Assembly: GCF_028769735.1 (NCBI RefSeq)
Contig: NC_088171.1
Location: forward strand, 128,729,533 to 128,793,532
Source: Zonotrichia leucophrys gambelii
Taxonomy: Eukaryota; Chordata; Aves; Passeriformes; Passerellidae
Reading direction: 5' to 3'
DNA: 64,000 bases
Positions 40,358-51,100 of this stretch are shown piece after piece (the first letter of the stretch is position 1; the number at the start of each line of letters is the position of its first letter). A program made the translations under genes and the position numbers. A model generated the notes under the pieces. That model was not told where the DNA came from. It saw nothing but the letters and a program-made list of their open reading frames with translations, and did no database searches.

Positions 40358-40403
40358 AATATACATCCATATATATATATATACATATATATGGATGTAT
40401 ATT
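40358..40403. repeat. AT-rich palindrome, 23-bp arms
   Basis: AATATACATCCATATATATA (start of the left arm) is mirrored by its reverse complement immediately after the centre at 40,380/40,381, with a single mismatch (C at 40,384) and no spacer. Such sequences can form cruciforms and are breakage-prone. Confidence 0.9.
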
Positions 40404-41502
40404 ATGGATATATGTCTGATGGAGGAGGCAAATAAATTTACCTATTTTATCTTCATAAACATGCAAACTCACAGAGATTATATATTATTACTTCCATATT
40501 AAGAAGTAATATGTTGAATTAATTCCTAGACTTTACTATACTGAACATTTATATTCTTTTTAGATATATATTTATTGTAATCATAGAGTACTGTGGCACG
40601 GTATGCTCACAATGTATTAAATAAGTTCAGCACAGTGAATTTATTATATCTTATCAAAGAAAGTTAACTTTTTTGAACTGACATTAGAATATGACTTTAA
40701 AGATTGTGGTTATTTTCTTGTAATATTAATGGTAACTTTTTTCCTAGGCAGACTGGGCTCCAACATAATCAAAGGGGCATTTATAAAACAACCAAGTAGC
40801 CACAACTCTACTTACTAGTTGAGACTAGGACCTTCAAGTAAGGCTGATCAATATGAAAGTTACTATTTTTAAGACCAAAATTATGTCAATACAAACAATA
40901 AATTAAAACTAAGTAATTGAACATTTACTATATAAAAACATTACTGTATGACTTAACTATATTTAACCTATATATATAATTGAAAAGAGATTTAGTGGAA
41001 GACTAGACTTTAGTCTCACTTTCTTGAGATGTCTGGGCTTGTGTTTTAAAATATGTGAGTGCTTTAAATGAGCCCTGGGTTTAAATGTCCACACTCAAAA
41101 CAACTTTATGACTAAAAATTCAGATTCATTTGTTCATTTCCTGGTTTTAATTGTGATGAGCTGTACCCCTTATTATCCAGCCTCATCTTAATAGCAATGT
41201 GGAACAGGACATACACAAGGGATAACATGAAAGTCAGTAAAAAACAAATATAATGGATTTTATGTGTACGTCTGTGCAGTGCCACTGCTTTAGACAAATG
41301 ACTATGTCTGTCTTTAGACAAACACTGTAATGTCCACGGTGCTTGCAGCTGGTTTCCACAAGACCTGCTTCTGGAGGCACTCAGTAGCAGCTGCCTGCTG
41401 TATTCAACCTGGAACACCTGGAGATCTTCATGTCTTCAGTGAACTGACATTTAAAGTGCAGTGAAGCTTTGTTAAGTCCATCCTCACCTGCAATTTTCTT
41501 CA

Positions 41503-41607
41503 TTAATTGGCACAATTCTTTGTTTTTCTTCTGTCACTTTGTCTGATGCCTTTTGTAACGTTAATGGCGACTTCTTGTGTGGACGTTTTCTGTGTGTCCC
41601 ATTTACT
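41503..41607 (-). CDS. BAALC: BAALC last coding exon
   Basis: The exon encodes the final 34 residues and the TAA stop at 41,503-41,505. The peptide begins SKWDTQKTSTQEVAINVT and ends in KTKNCAN. It matches the C terminus of BAALC, whose human form carries EVTINVT and ends ITKNCVN, with two residues missing in the DRSRRI stretch. The acceptor is TCTCACAG at 41,608, phase 0, which fits the phase-0 donor of the preceding exon. The exon has no internal ATG and is short. BAALC is a small cytoplasmic/membrane-attached protein of neural and early haematopoietic cells, linked to CaMKII and MEK/ERK signalling. Identity rests on the conserved core plus matching phase, order and strand. Confidence 0.88.
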   Translation of the reverse strand, partial: SKWDTQKTSTQEVAINVTKGIRQSDRRKTKNCAN

Positions 41608-43743
41608 CTGTGAGAGTTTTAAACAGTACAGTGAGTTCCACAATGACAGCAGAAAGAGTCACTGGTGATTAACCCCTAATTTACAAAAACAGTTCTATGT
41701 AATAAACAGAATGTCTCCAGCATCCTTCTCACAGCACTGTGGTGCAGAGCAACTGTCTCATTCAGCGTGGACACAAGCTTTTATCTGCTGCAAAGGCAGT
41801 GGATGTCAGTAGGCTTTGGATCAACACTCTTGCCTATAATTATCATCTCTGCATGTGTGTACTGTAAAGGCAGAGCAAATAAATCTGGTTTCAGTCCAGA
41901 AGTGAAAATTAGAGATTCCTTTTCATATCCCTGTGAATAGTGCATCATTAGCTGAGCTTGAATTTTCTGTACTTGATTTTATGTTTCTGATGTGAAAATA
42001 TAGTTTTAAATTACCACTTCTGCCTGCATACAAGATCCAAGCACAATATATACCTTTCAGAGATTCATCAGTTTATTTTCAATATTCAAAAAAGTCAGTC
42101 TGTCCGAGGCATGCAAGTGCATCCCTAATTTAAATTTGTACTTTTCCATCTCCCAGACTGCTTGTTGCCATAAGCAACACACCATAATGCACAGGAAACT
42201 GGATAGGTCTAATAAAGTGTACCCAGATCTGGGCTGATAGAGACACATAGCTGGGTTAGGTGGGTTTGATTATTGCATTGCCAGTGTTCTATGAGACTAT
42301 TTGTCACTGTAAGGAATGCCAGGTAAATTAGGCATTATTTACATGGTAAGAGTGCCAGGTAAAATAACATCTGATAAAGTTCAGCCATTGACATAAATGG
42401 AAGGTTCATATATATCACAGAGAAACATCTGGAGTTAATTTGTTGCTGTGTATTATTTCACATTTCTGCAGCCTGAATACACCAGCTCCTTTGCCATTTG
42501 CTCCCCCTGTGCTGCTGCTCATGCAACTCCTTGCCAAAGATTACAATGAGAATCAAACCAGATTATTGTCAGTCAGGAATATAATCTGGGTACCACCTTT
42601 TCTTTGGGGGGATATCTGACCAACCTGTTACCTTCACTGGCATTACCACTCCTTTCTTTATTACCACCATCATCATCATCTTTTACTTCTAATTTGTTTT
42701 GACGTTACAGTCATGAGAGTATAATAAAATTTCTCTGACTCAGTCGGTGTCAAACCTTTTCCCCTTCAACAGCACAAACTGTACCCTGTCATAACCAGGT
42801 ATCAAGGGATAAGGCAGATGGTGCTTTAGAGCTTGATGTTGGAAAAAGTGAAAAACAAAGAGGTGACATGATTTATCCCCTGCTAGCCCACAGGCTGATG
42901 GCACAACCCAAGCCTTGCAAGGGCACCATGTGCTGCATTGCACTGTATTCCACAGCATGTCGAGACAAAAGGAAAACTCTATTAAATGTGAATGCTCAGG
43001 GAGATAAAATGGGTACATTTTGAGCTGCAGGGGAAAATCACCTTTTCAACTCTAGGCATCTAAACTTAAGGTGTTCACATTATATGCTCACCTTATGGTT
43101 CCCTAAAAGTGGAAAAACAGAGATGCAGAATGGCAGACCAGAGCTGGAGCCTAAATTAGATACTACTCTTTCTCTCTAGGCATATATATTTCTTTTTTTA
43201 CTAAAAGAAGTTTAAACAACATCTTATGTACCTGCATTGGATGTGGAGAATAATGTAAATGCTTTAGTTATTATCAGAAATTGTTTTGCACTGAGCTGCA
43301 GCAGCAGAGATACGTGTTACTGAATGTATCTCAGCTAGAAAATGCAGGAGGGTATCTTCAAAGTCATGGAGGGGCCTCAGGGCAGGAACCCACACTTCAC
43401 TGAGTAGTACCATCACAGTCAACACTCACATGATTAATATGTTGTGGGAATTTGCCCGTACTTCCTACTAAGTGCAATACAGAAGTAATTTTCCATTCAA
43501 TTACAAAATAAGACAATTTTCTCTAACAGTAGGACAGGTGCAAACTGTAATTATAAATTGTGACCAAGTCTTTTTCAAATTGGATTGATAATTGTGTAGT
43601 TCTCTTTGACCATATCCAACGTCACCAATTAAGATTTCTCTGTGGGCTAGTGGCTAGGACAAGCATTTGGGGTTTTCATTTACAAAAATCCCATGGCTCT
43701 AGATGTCATGCTGCTGTGGATGTGCCCCTGTCCACCTGGAGGT

Positions 43744-43790
43744 GCAGTATCTCATGAAAAGATACAGCAGTATCTGATGAAAAGATACAG
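43744..43790. repeat. Two-copy 23-bp tandem repeat
   Basis: CAGTATCTCATGAAAAGATA followed by CAG is repeated once, with one base change. Each unit itself contains GTATCT and AAGATAC in inverted order, so single units can fold. Confidence 0.8.
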
Positions 43791-43838
43791 TATCTTTTAT
43801 GTCAGCTGGGAATATCTATGTACTATAGCAATACAAAA

Positions 43839-43925
43839 GATAATAGTACAATGGAGCTATAAAAAAAATAGACAGGTACTGATGTACATGTCTATCTATT
43901 TTATAGCTCCATTGTATTATTATCT
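43839..43925. repeat. Long imperfect inverted repeat (hairpin, about 41-bp arms)
   Basis: The left arm 43,839-43,879 (including ACAATGGAGCTATAAAA) is matched by the right arm 43,884-43,925 (including TTTTATAGCTCCATTGT) with a few mismatches and a 4-base loop. Either strand would fold into one long stem. It lies in BAALC intron 2, next to the 23-bp tandem duplication. Confidence 0.9.
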
Positions 43926-44479
43926 GATTTACATGTGTTGCGTGTTGGCAAATGCAAGGTGACGTTCAATCCAAATTCCCTTTTTCGTTTGCTCAGACCC
44001 CTTGGTTTAAGGATGTGACTCTCAAGATGGGACAGCTTCTGATGGGGTGGGTGCAGCTGTTCTGCCACATGCTGTGCTGAGGCACTTTCTGTGGAAAAAT
44101 GTCAAAAGACAAAGCTCAACGAGGAGGAGTGCCCACACTGGCAGTAATTCAACCAACTGTGCAAGCCTGAGGAGCAGAGACACCAGGGGAGCTTGTTCAT
44201 GTCTGAGAGAGGCAAGAAACAAAGGATGGAATTGCACAGAAGTGTTGCAGTCATTCTCTGTTTAAAACAACACACCTAACAGGACTTAAGCTGAAGGAAT
44301 GACCCAAATGGTGACCAAAAGCTGAAATTTGCTTGAACTTAAAAATACATCTTCCTTTTCATGCCCCATGTTGTATGCTAGCAAAGTAAAACCTGTACAA
44401 CCTTTACATGTATATAAAGCTACTCAAACTCCATTTAAGTGCAAAATTATGTCAACTGAAACTTCTTCCCCCATCCTTG

Positions 44480-46085
44480 AAGAGAACAATATAAATATGA
44501 CTTAACAGGGGAGGGAAGTCAGAGGAGACTTTTCCTTTGTGTCCTGGGATGCTCAACAGGCTGTACCCTCTCCTCCCCCATGGGGACTCCTGTCAGGTAA
44601 GCTTTATTCCACAGTAATACCATTGCTTATGCATTCTGATGTCAGTGCATTTATCAACAGCAGTTTGTGGACCTTACTGTGTCCAAGAGGCAAGAAATTG
44701 CCCTGTTTGTGGATGTGGAGTCTTACTGCGTTTGCCCAGACTCACAGTGCAATGCACGTCAGTTCTGCAGCAGGGACTGCACTCCTGACCAGAATTACTG
44801 TGCCACCCCTCTGTGCCTCTGGCACCTCCCCAGGCTCAGAGTGCCAGAGTGCTTACTCTGAAATATTGGCTGTGAAGGTCTCCCAGGATCTCAGACAGGC
44901 AGACAATACTGAGTGAGGAAGGGAGGGCCCCCAGGCCCACTACATCTGCAGACAACACAGAAAGCAAGGGGGGAGTTTGCCTTTCTGATTTTTTATGTGA
45001 CAGAAGAATTGGTGTAATCAGCAGGATTGCCATGGATAAACAGTTACAGAAGTATGAATGTGCTCCTTCCCAGTTAGGAAAGAAATGGGCCCAAAAATTC
45101 TGGAAATACAAAGCAATTATTTATGCAGTATTGGAGACTCACTTATCTTACATGCAAAAGGGAATTAAAGGTCCTTCCCTCAAATATATACAGAACATGT
45201 TGCTTTGAAATCAGAAAATGGAATATTAAAGTCATCACTGGCTTTTGAGAGGGAAATAAAAGAAAGATTGGAAACCCAATAACAAGCTTATAACTGAGAA
45301 AGATAATTTTAAGGTTCTGTTCGCTTCAACAGAGCATAGGGAAAGACAATTATTGTAGAATTTAGGTAGGAAAAAAACACAGCAGTGTGAAACAAAATCA
45401 GAGAGGAAATAGAGGGCAGAAAAACAACTGAATTGTTACTATCTTTGGAAACTGAGCAGCTGCACAAACAGTTGCAGAAAGAAAAGGAGATAAAGCAAAA
45501 ACTGGAAGAAAAGGTAAAAATTATGCTTAAGAGGGCTGCCATTCCAGCCAGCATTGTACAGATAAGAAAACCAATTTTATCCCTTGGAGAATGGTGAAAA
45601 GCTGAGGGGACAGTGGCCACTCACCATTGTCTGCAGGAGACTGAATGCCAGTATTAACCCTTTAACTACTGCTGTGCCAAATTTTGTGGAACTGTAATGC
45701 AAATTCAGGGAGCAACCTATTCACAGAGGGCAAAACTGGACATAAAAGATGTTATTTATGATTCCACTCTGGGAATACCTCAAGGCTCAATTCATGCTCA
45801 CCCAGAAGGAAGTGCAGTGTACTTTTGACAGATTCTCACAGGGATTTAAACACTCACCCATGACTGCACATTCTGTGATTGCCAAACCTTTACAGTCTCC
45901 CTCTCCCCAGATGTGAAATTCCATTATATTGTAGCAAGAGGAGACTCCCCTGAAAAAGTAGGGGAAGCAGCAACAGCAGCATGGCAAGCACTTCTCAAAG
46001 TAGAAATTGAGATTCCCCCAGAAATGCCAAGGGCCATGTAAAGGACTTTATCTGCTACATCTGCAGACAACCCAAAAGACAAGGA
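44480..46085 (+). pseudogene. Decayed endogenous retrovirus gag/pol remnant
   Basis: The plus strand shows short open pieces broken by many stops and frameshifts. Near 45,580-45,720 they resemble the start of a retroviral reverse transcriptase (a proline-rich AVPN-containing segment). Near 45,800-45,860 they contain QGFKHSP, a reverse-transcriptase motif, followed by sequence resembling the catalytic-loop region. Lysine- and glutamate-rich sequence at 45,430-45,520 could be coiled-coil gag. Class III (ERVL-like) is my best guess. No LTR pair is visible. The stretch is antisense to BAALC, old and inactive. Confidence 0.65.
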
Positions 46086-46817
46086 AGCCTTCCTTCCCCA
46101 AATTTTTAGTTAACACCATCTCATATGAGAAACCAAGGAAGCAGTAAACCAGCCATAGATTTTGGCTGTCTTTAGTCTGCAGCAGCTCAGCAGCTGCTGT
46201 GCAAACAGGGCAGGAGTAGAAGGAAGGCTGTAGGAGGCAGGTGGGTGGGTAGGCAGCTGTGGCAGGAGAAGGCTGGATTTTGGTATAGCCCCAAACCTTG
46301 TCCTTATAATGTATACAATGTACACAGCACATAAGTCAGGGGGAAAAGGGGGAGAATCTGATCCAAAGCCTACTGAAGTTACTGAAAAGACACCCACTGA
46401 CTTTTTCAAGCTTCCTGTCCAGCTTTGAATGAACCAGGGTTCATGCAGTGCACATATTTTAAGCAGAACAGCAATTAAGGGAAAACATGTTCCTTTTCAG
46501 ATAATTAATCTAAGTAGTTTGTATGATACATGCCACAGCTGGACTGAGTTGGAAAGAAATGAGCATGGGGGCTTTTTTTTCCTGTAGCAAGTGTGTGTTA
46601 CACTGATTGACAAATAAAACATCAATTCTGTGGCTGTTCAGGCATGAAGCATTGCCAGAGGTGCTCAGCTCAAACATGCCTGTAGTGCAGCCTGGCACAG
46701 TTTTCTCATACCTCAAGACACTGAATACAGTTTCACTGCAAAGAGAAAAGCTGTCACAAAAGTAACTTAGACCTGGTTGAAGCTAGTGCTGGGCAATAGT
46801 GACCATAATTCTCATAC

Positions 46818-46987
46818 CTCAGTGGTCCTGAAGCCATTCTGTCTCTGTGCTGTAGCTCCCATGTTGTGGACCATGGGGTTTGCACACTGAGAGCCACAGT
46901 TGCTCCTCTTCTCAGCATTCAGCATTCCAGCTGTGGCTGATGCTGTAGGTACCCCTGTGTGAGCCAATTTGCCATCCTCCAGAAGAC
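46818..46987 (-). CDS. BAALC: BAALC middle coding exon
   Basis: This 170-nt exon (phase 1 in, phase 0 out) encodes a peptide starting LLEDGKLAHTGVP, continuing NAEKRSNCGSQCANP and ending AQRQNGFRTTE. It aligns with human BAALC from GMLEDGLPSNGVP through EKKTNCETQCPNP to QKQNGLQTTE, one residue longer overall. The acceptor is CCCTGCTAG at 46,988 and the donor is GAG|GTATGA at 46,817. The open frame extends further upstream to an ATG at 47,150, but that part is intron. Position upstream of FZD6 on the same strand is the conserved vertebrate gene order, which supports orthology. Confidence 0.93.
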
Positions 46988-48144
46988 CTAGCAGGGACAC
47001 ATGGAATTGGGCAGTTAATACTGAGGAGCAGTTTGAGCTGGCTCTGGGGTGCCCCTGTTTTGCCTCATTTTGTGGTGGTGTCAGTGATACAAGGTGTGGT
47101 ACAGTACCCAGTGAGAGCAGTCCACCTCCCTGTGGCATCTTCATCCTCACATTTTACATCATTTGGCCTTTTTCCTATGGTCCACTGCTCTGGGAACCAT
47201 TGGCTCAGGAAATCTTGGGAAAACATTCAATGAGAGCAGTATGTCAGTGGATTTTTGTCACCTGCAGGTGTCCACTGGCCTCTCTACACACACACCTCCT
47301 TGCATGAGCAAGAGTTGAACTTAAGACCCAGAGAAGGCCCCCTTAGATCTGTTCCAGTTCTGGGAAATGAAGGGGTTAGGTGTGAGCATGGCAGATGATA
47401 CCAATATGGATGAAAGGCTGCTCTATGCATGGCCTTGCTTTGAATATTTTTTTCATTTGAAGTTGAGAAATTTAGAAAAAAATTATTTCATGTTGCTTTG
47501 CCTATCAGCCATCAAATAAGTGAGTAATTTGCTTTGTGCTCTAGCTGTGTGGATACACATGAATTGTACAATGTGATATTGGACAGCATATATGAATTTT
47601 CCCATCTTACTGCATTAACAAAAAACACTTGTCATTTATGGTGGGTGCAGAGCACTCAACATCTGGTTGCAACAATGGGTCAGAAATCCAAATACAAGGA
47701 GTAAGTGGGATGCATGACTTGCTCTCAGTTTAGTTTTTGTCAAGCTTATTTATGAAGAGCTTTATGTTAAAAGAGAAACAAAGAAGGCAAATTTACTCAC
47801 TGGCAATGCAGGTATCAAACCTAGAAAAATTAAGGAGTCACAGACACTATATGTGAAAAAGTATGTGGGAAAACAATGACAAGCGATGGCTGTATGAAGT
47901 GACATTGTGTCATCAAGACCTTTTACATTAATCAGGCAGGAATTCAAGTGCTGTGTTAAAGATTATTAAAAATGAAGCAAAGTCGTGAATTCTTTTTCAG
48001 AAATCTGTAAGAAAAGATGATTTTTCAGTAGAAAGCAACATTTGTCAGTATTAGCTAGCAAAGGAAATTACTGAATTCAATAAAGTTTCACCCTAATATT
48101 CAAAGCTTTGGTCTTGAAAAGATATAAAATTTTGTGAATAAAAG

Positions 48145-48192
48145 GTCTTTAAGATCTCTTCTGACTCAAGCCATTCTATGATTCTGTGAGTT
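48145..48192 (+). mobile_element. CR1 LINE 3' terminus
   Basis: TAAGATCTCTTCTGACTCAA then GCCATTCTATGATTCTGTGA is the extreme 3' end of a CR1, with the ATTCTATG-type tail. Only about 48 bp were inserted or survive. Confidence 0.8.
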
Positions 48193-51100
48193 AATGTCTG
48201 ACTACAAACTAGTCACTGCATTTCCCTGAGCAGTCAGAAGATGGAGGCAGAGTATTCCAAAGACACTTCAACTTGTAGTGGTAACTAATAATGCTGTCAT
48301 GTAGGTTTTGATTGAAAATATTTGAACTGAAAGTTGAAAATACTATAATTTATTTTTTTTAAAAATACTTCTATCTTTGAAAACTGCTTTTCTGCTAGAT
48401 ATAAAAACTGGTGTCGTTCTTGTGTCCAAGTTTAGATGCAACATCAGTAAGGCAACAGTAAACTTCACCTCTCCTGCATCTCCCAAAATTCCCCTCCTAG
48501 CTGTGTTTTAGGCCTCACCTCTCCCTGTCACTCCGCAGGAGCAGAGGAGAGGCACCAATGCCTTGGTGCAGAGCAGTGAGTGGCACAGACTGGTGTTGCA
48601 GACAAAAGCAGCTGTCAGGGAGGGAGATGGAGAGGCAGCGAGCCACTGTGAGTCAGAGCTCCAGCCAGGAGCTCACTGCTCCGCCTTGCAGTGGAGCGCT
48701 GAGAACCAGCTTGAGCAGAGCTTTCAGCAGGCAAACTGCACAGGAATTACTCACTAATTCCATTAATTGAGTCTTTGACATTTCAAACTTCCAAATGATG
48801 AGTTTTTCCTTCTGTGGAGTCATCCTATGAAATTACTTTCCACCCTGTATCTCTTTGGCCATCTGGTCTCTGACTAAATTGTCTGGTGAAACATCTGTCA
48901 GCTAAAAAGCCATTTTGTTATTAAGTCCAATTGTTCATTTATCAGATTGTGTTGCATCTTTTGGTCTTGCACAGAAAAATTTTTCTTACATTAATCCATT
49001 TCCAGAGGCAGATGGAAAATCTCAATCCTGAAAATGTATATCTGGATCATTTTTTGTCTCTGTTAGTTTGCAGCCTGAGCATACTTGCTGCATCCTGTGT
49101 TGCAGGGGTGTGACTTTTTTTGCAATACTTGTCAAATATAAACCAAGTATCAGTATTGAGCCTTCCACTATCACTACTATATTTTTATATGGATGACCTA
49201 GTGATCACCAATACTAGGCAAAAAGATTTTTTATTTTATACTGTAATATGCTTGCTGTTTTGAAGTAAAGGAACTATTTTAGAATTCATTTTCATTGGCA
49301 AATAGATGATTTAGACAGTGGGCAACAGCTTAGAGGCTTCAGTGACTTGCGCATTATGTATGAACACCAAGAAGAAATTACAGTGAGCATACATAAGCAG
49401 TGCTGTTAAGAGCATGAGATTTGTTGGCAATCCATAAAGCAATACCTATTTTATAGATTAGATACATAACACAAAATGATGATTGCAAAACAGAGATGAT
49501 GTTTAAAAAGGATGAGGAACACAGGGTTGCTTTTAAAATAGCAAATATTTTTGCATAGCTCTTTAGGATTTGCCACAGTACACAAAAGTGAAGAGTTAAC
49601 TCTCTTATGTACTATTGGAATTTAAAAGCCAGCAGGGTGGCAATAGTAATTTTAAACCTCACTGTGGTTTAAAACAAGCAAACTGTTGAGATATTTACCA
49701 TCCTCACAGTAGGGGTTTGGTAAATAATTTCCTTGGTCTTTCATGGTAGAGCTTCACTTTACATCAGTGTTGTTAAATCACTATAAACATCTGAATGAAC
49801 GGGTTCAGTAATGCTGTTTTCATTCTCATCTTCTCATTCATGGCACCCCTGCCAAAAGTCTGTGGGCCTCTTTAGGCCAGGGGAAACAGCAGATCCCACC
49901 TCAATGCTCTGTCAAATGCACGTTTTACTTTCAAATGAACTGGCAAGGCTGCCATATTCTCAAGGTTCCATTCCCAAAGCTGAGTTTCTGGGTGATTATC
50001 AAATGCCCATGAATGTGATGGGGACCCTTCCTTTGGGAATGGCTGGTTGGGGTTTCGGGAGTGCCAGGCTGCTCCCTGTGTGGGGAGGAATGGAGGACAG
50101 GGGACAGGTATTTCACTGCATGTAATCAGGCTTATTTGGAAGGAACACACACACACGAGTTGTGTGTCAATGGCCACAGGGAGAACAGCTCTGCAGCAGC
50201 CCCATTGCTCATAAATTCATGAATCCAAGTCTACCTTTCCAGCACAAAGTGTGCCTAAAGTCCTCCCATGACAGCGTTTACCATCTTCCCCTCTGCTTGC
50301 TGGCCTGCACAGGCACACTAAGTCTTGCCTTTCTTACCATGCCAATAGAAATCCCTTAGGCTGGGGCTTGACAAATGCTTTTTTCAGCAGCATCAGGGGG
50401 GAAAAGGGTTATTTCAAACTGAAATCAATCCTAGACTTTATTCTTCCCCCAATGATGCAAGCAGTCAGACTGGCACAACTTGGGAGGTAGCGCAGGAATC
50501 AGAACAAGCAGCTGAAAGCAGCTTTGCTTGGTGAGTTCTCCAATAAAACAAAACAAACATGATAATTTTAAAATTTTGAATGAGTTTTCATAAATGTCAG
50601 ATAGCATCATCCCAATTTTGTGGTTTAGGAGCTATTTAAAATTGCAGTCTGAAAGATTGCTCACGGACTTGCAAGTTTATGTCCATTCAAAATGTTTAAA
50701 TCATATAGCTCTAAACCTCCCCCCACACCATTTACCTGGGGAGGGAGCTGCCTAAGAAGGCTTTGAAAATAATTATTTTAGTAAATAGGGTGTTCATCAC
50801 AGAGAAGTTAGTGAAAATGTCAAATTCAGAATGAAAATTTAAGACATTAGACCTGTATTTCTTATTTTTTCTGGTTTCTTTTATTATAAGGACAACACTA
50901 GTGAAAACCTAAGGGAAACATTGTATACATGCTGCTCTAGTTCTTCATAGAGCCTAGTTACATCTAAGAATTCAAATTATTCAATAACAGTATTTCATAA
51001 AAAAGAGAGGAAATTTTTACTCTTAACTCTTTCTAACCAGTTTTGTATGAATATTTTTGTATCACCTTTGTGCAAAGATGATGTGCAAAGGGGGGAAATA

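Larger units (their letters stand above)
37945..41502 (-). other. BAALC: Probable BAALC 3' UTR (extent uncertain)
   Basis: In the BAALC sense, sequence downstream of the stop codon at 41,503 runs without another recognised exon to two overlapping polyadenylation signals (AAAATAAAATAAAG near 37,958-37,971). If used, the 3' UTR is about 3.5 kb; vertebrate BAALC has a long 3' UTR. Earlier signals may be used instead. The span includes a near-perfect AT palindrome at 40,358-40,403 and a possible LTR at 39,560-39,950, which argues that part may be plain flanking DNA. Confidence 0.4.
41608..46817 (-). other. BAALC: BAALC intron 2
   Basis: A phase-0 GT-AG intron of 5,210 bp, donor GAG|GTATGAG and acceptor CTCTCACAG. 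It contains a 23-bp tandem duplication and a long hairpin near 43.8 kb, and a decayed retroviral stretch at about 44.5-46.1 kb. The remainder is unique AT-rich sequence. Confidence 0.8.

Noticed and set aside
44667..44861. A 64-codon cysteine-rich plus-strand frame
   Set aside because: Adjoins the decayed retroviral stretch and has no recognisable fold; treated as remnant or chance.
46988..47150. Extended reading frame upstream of the BAALC middle exon, starting at an ATG
   Set aside because: A strong acceptor (CCCTGCTAG) separates it, and similarity to BAALC begins exactly after that site.
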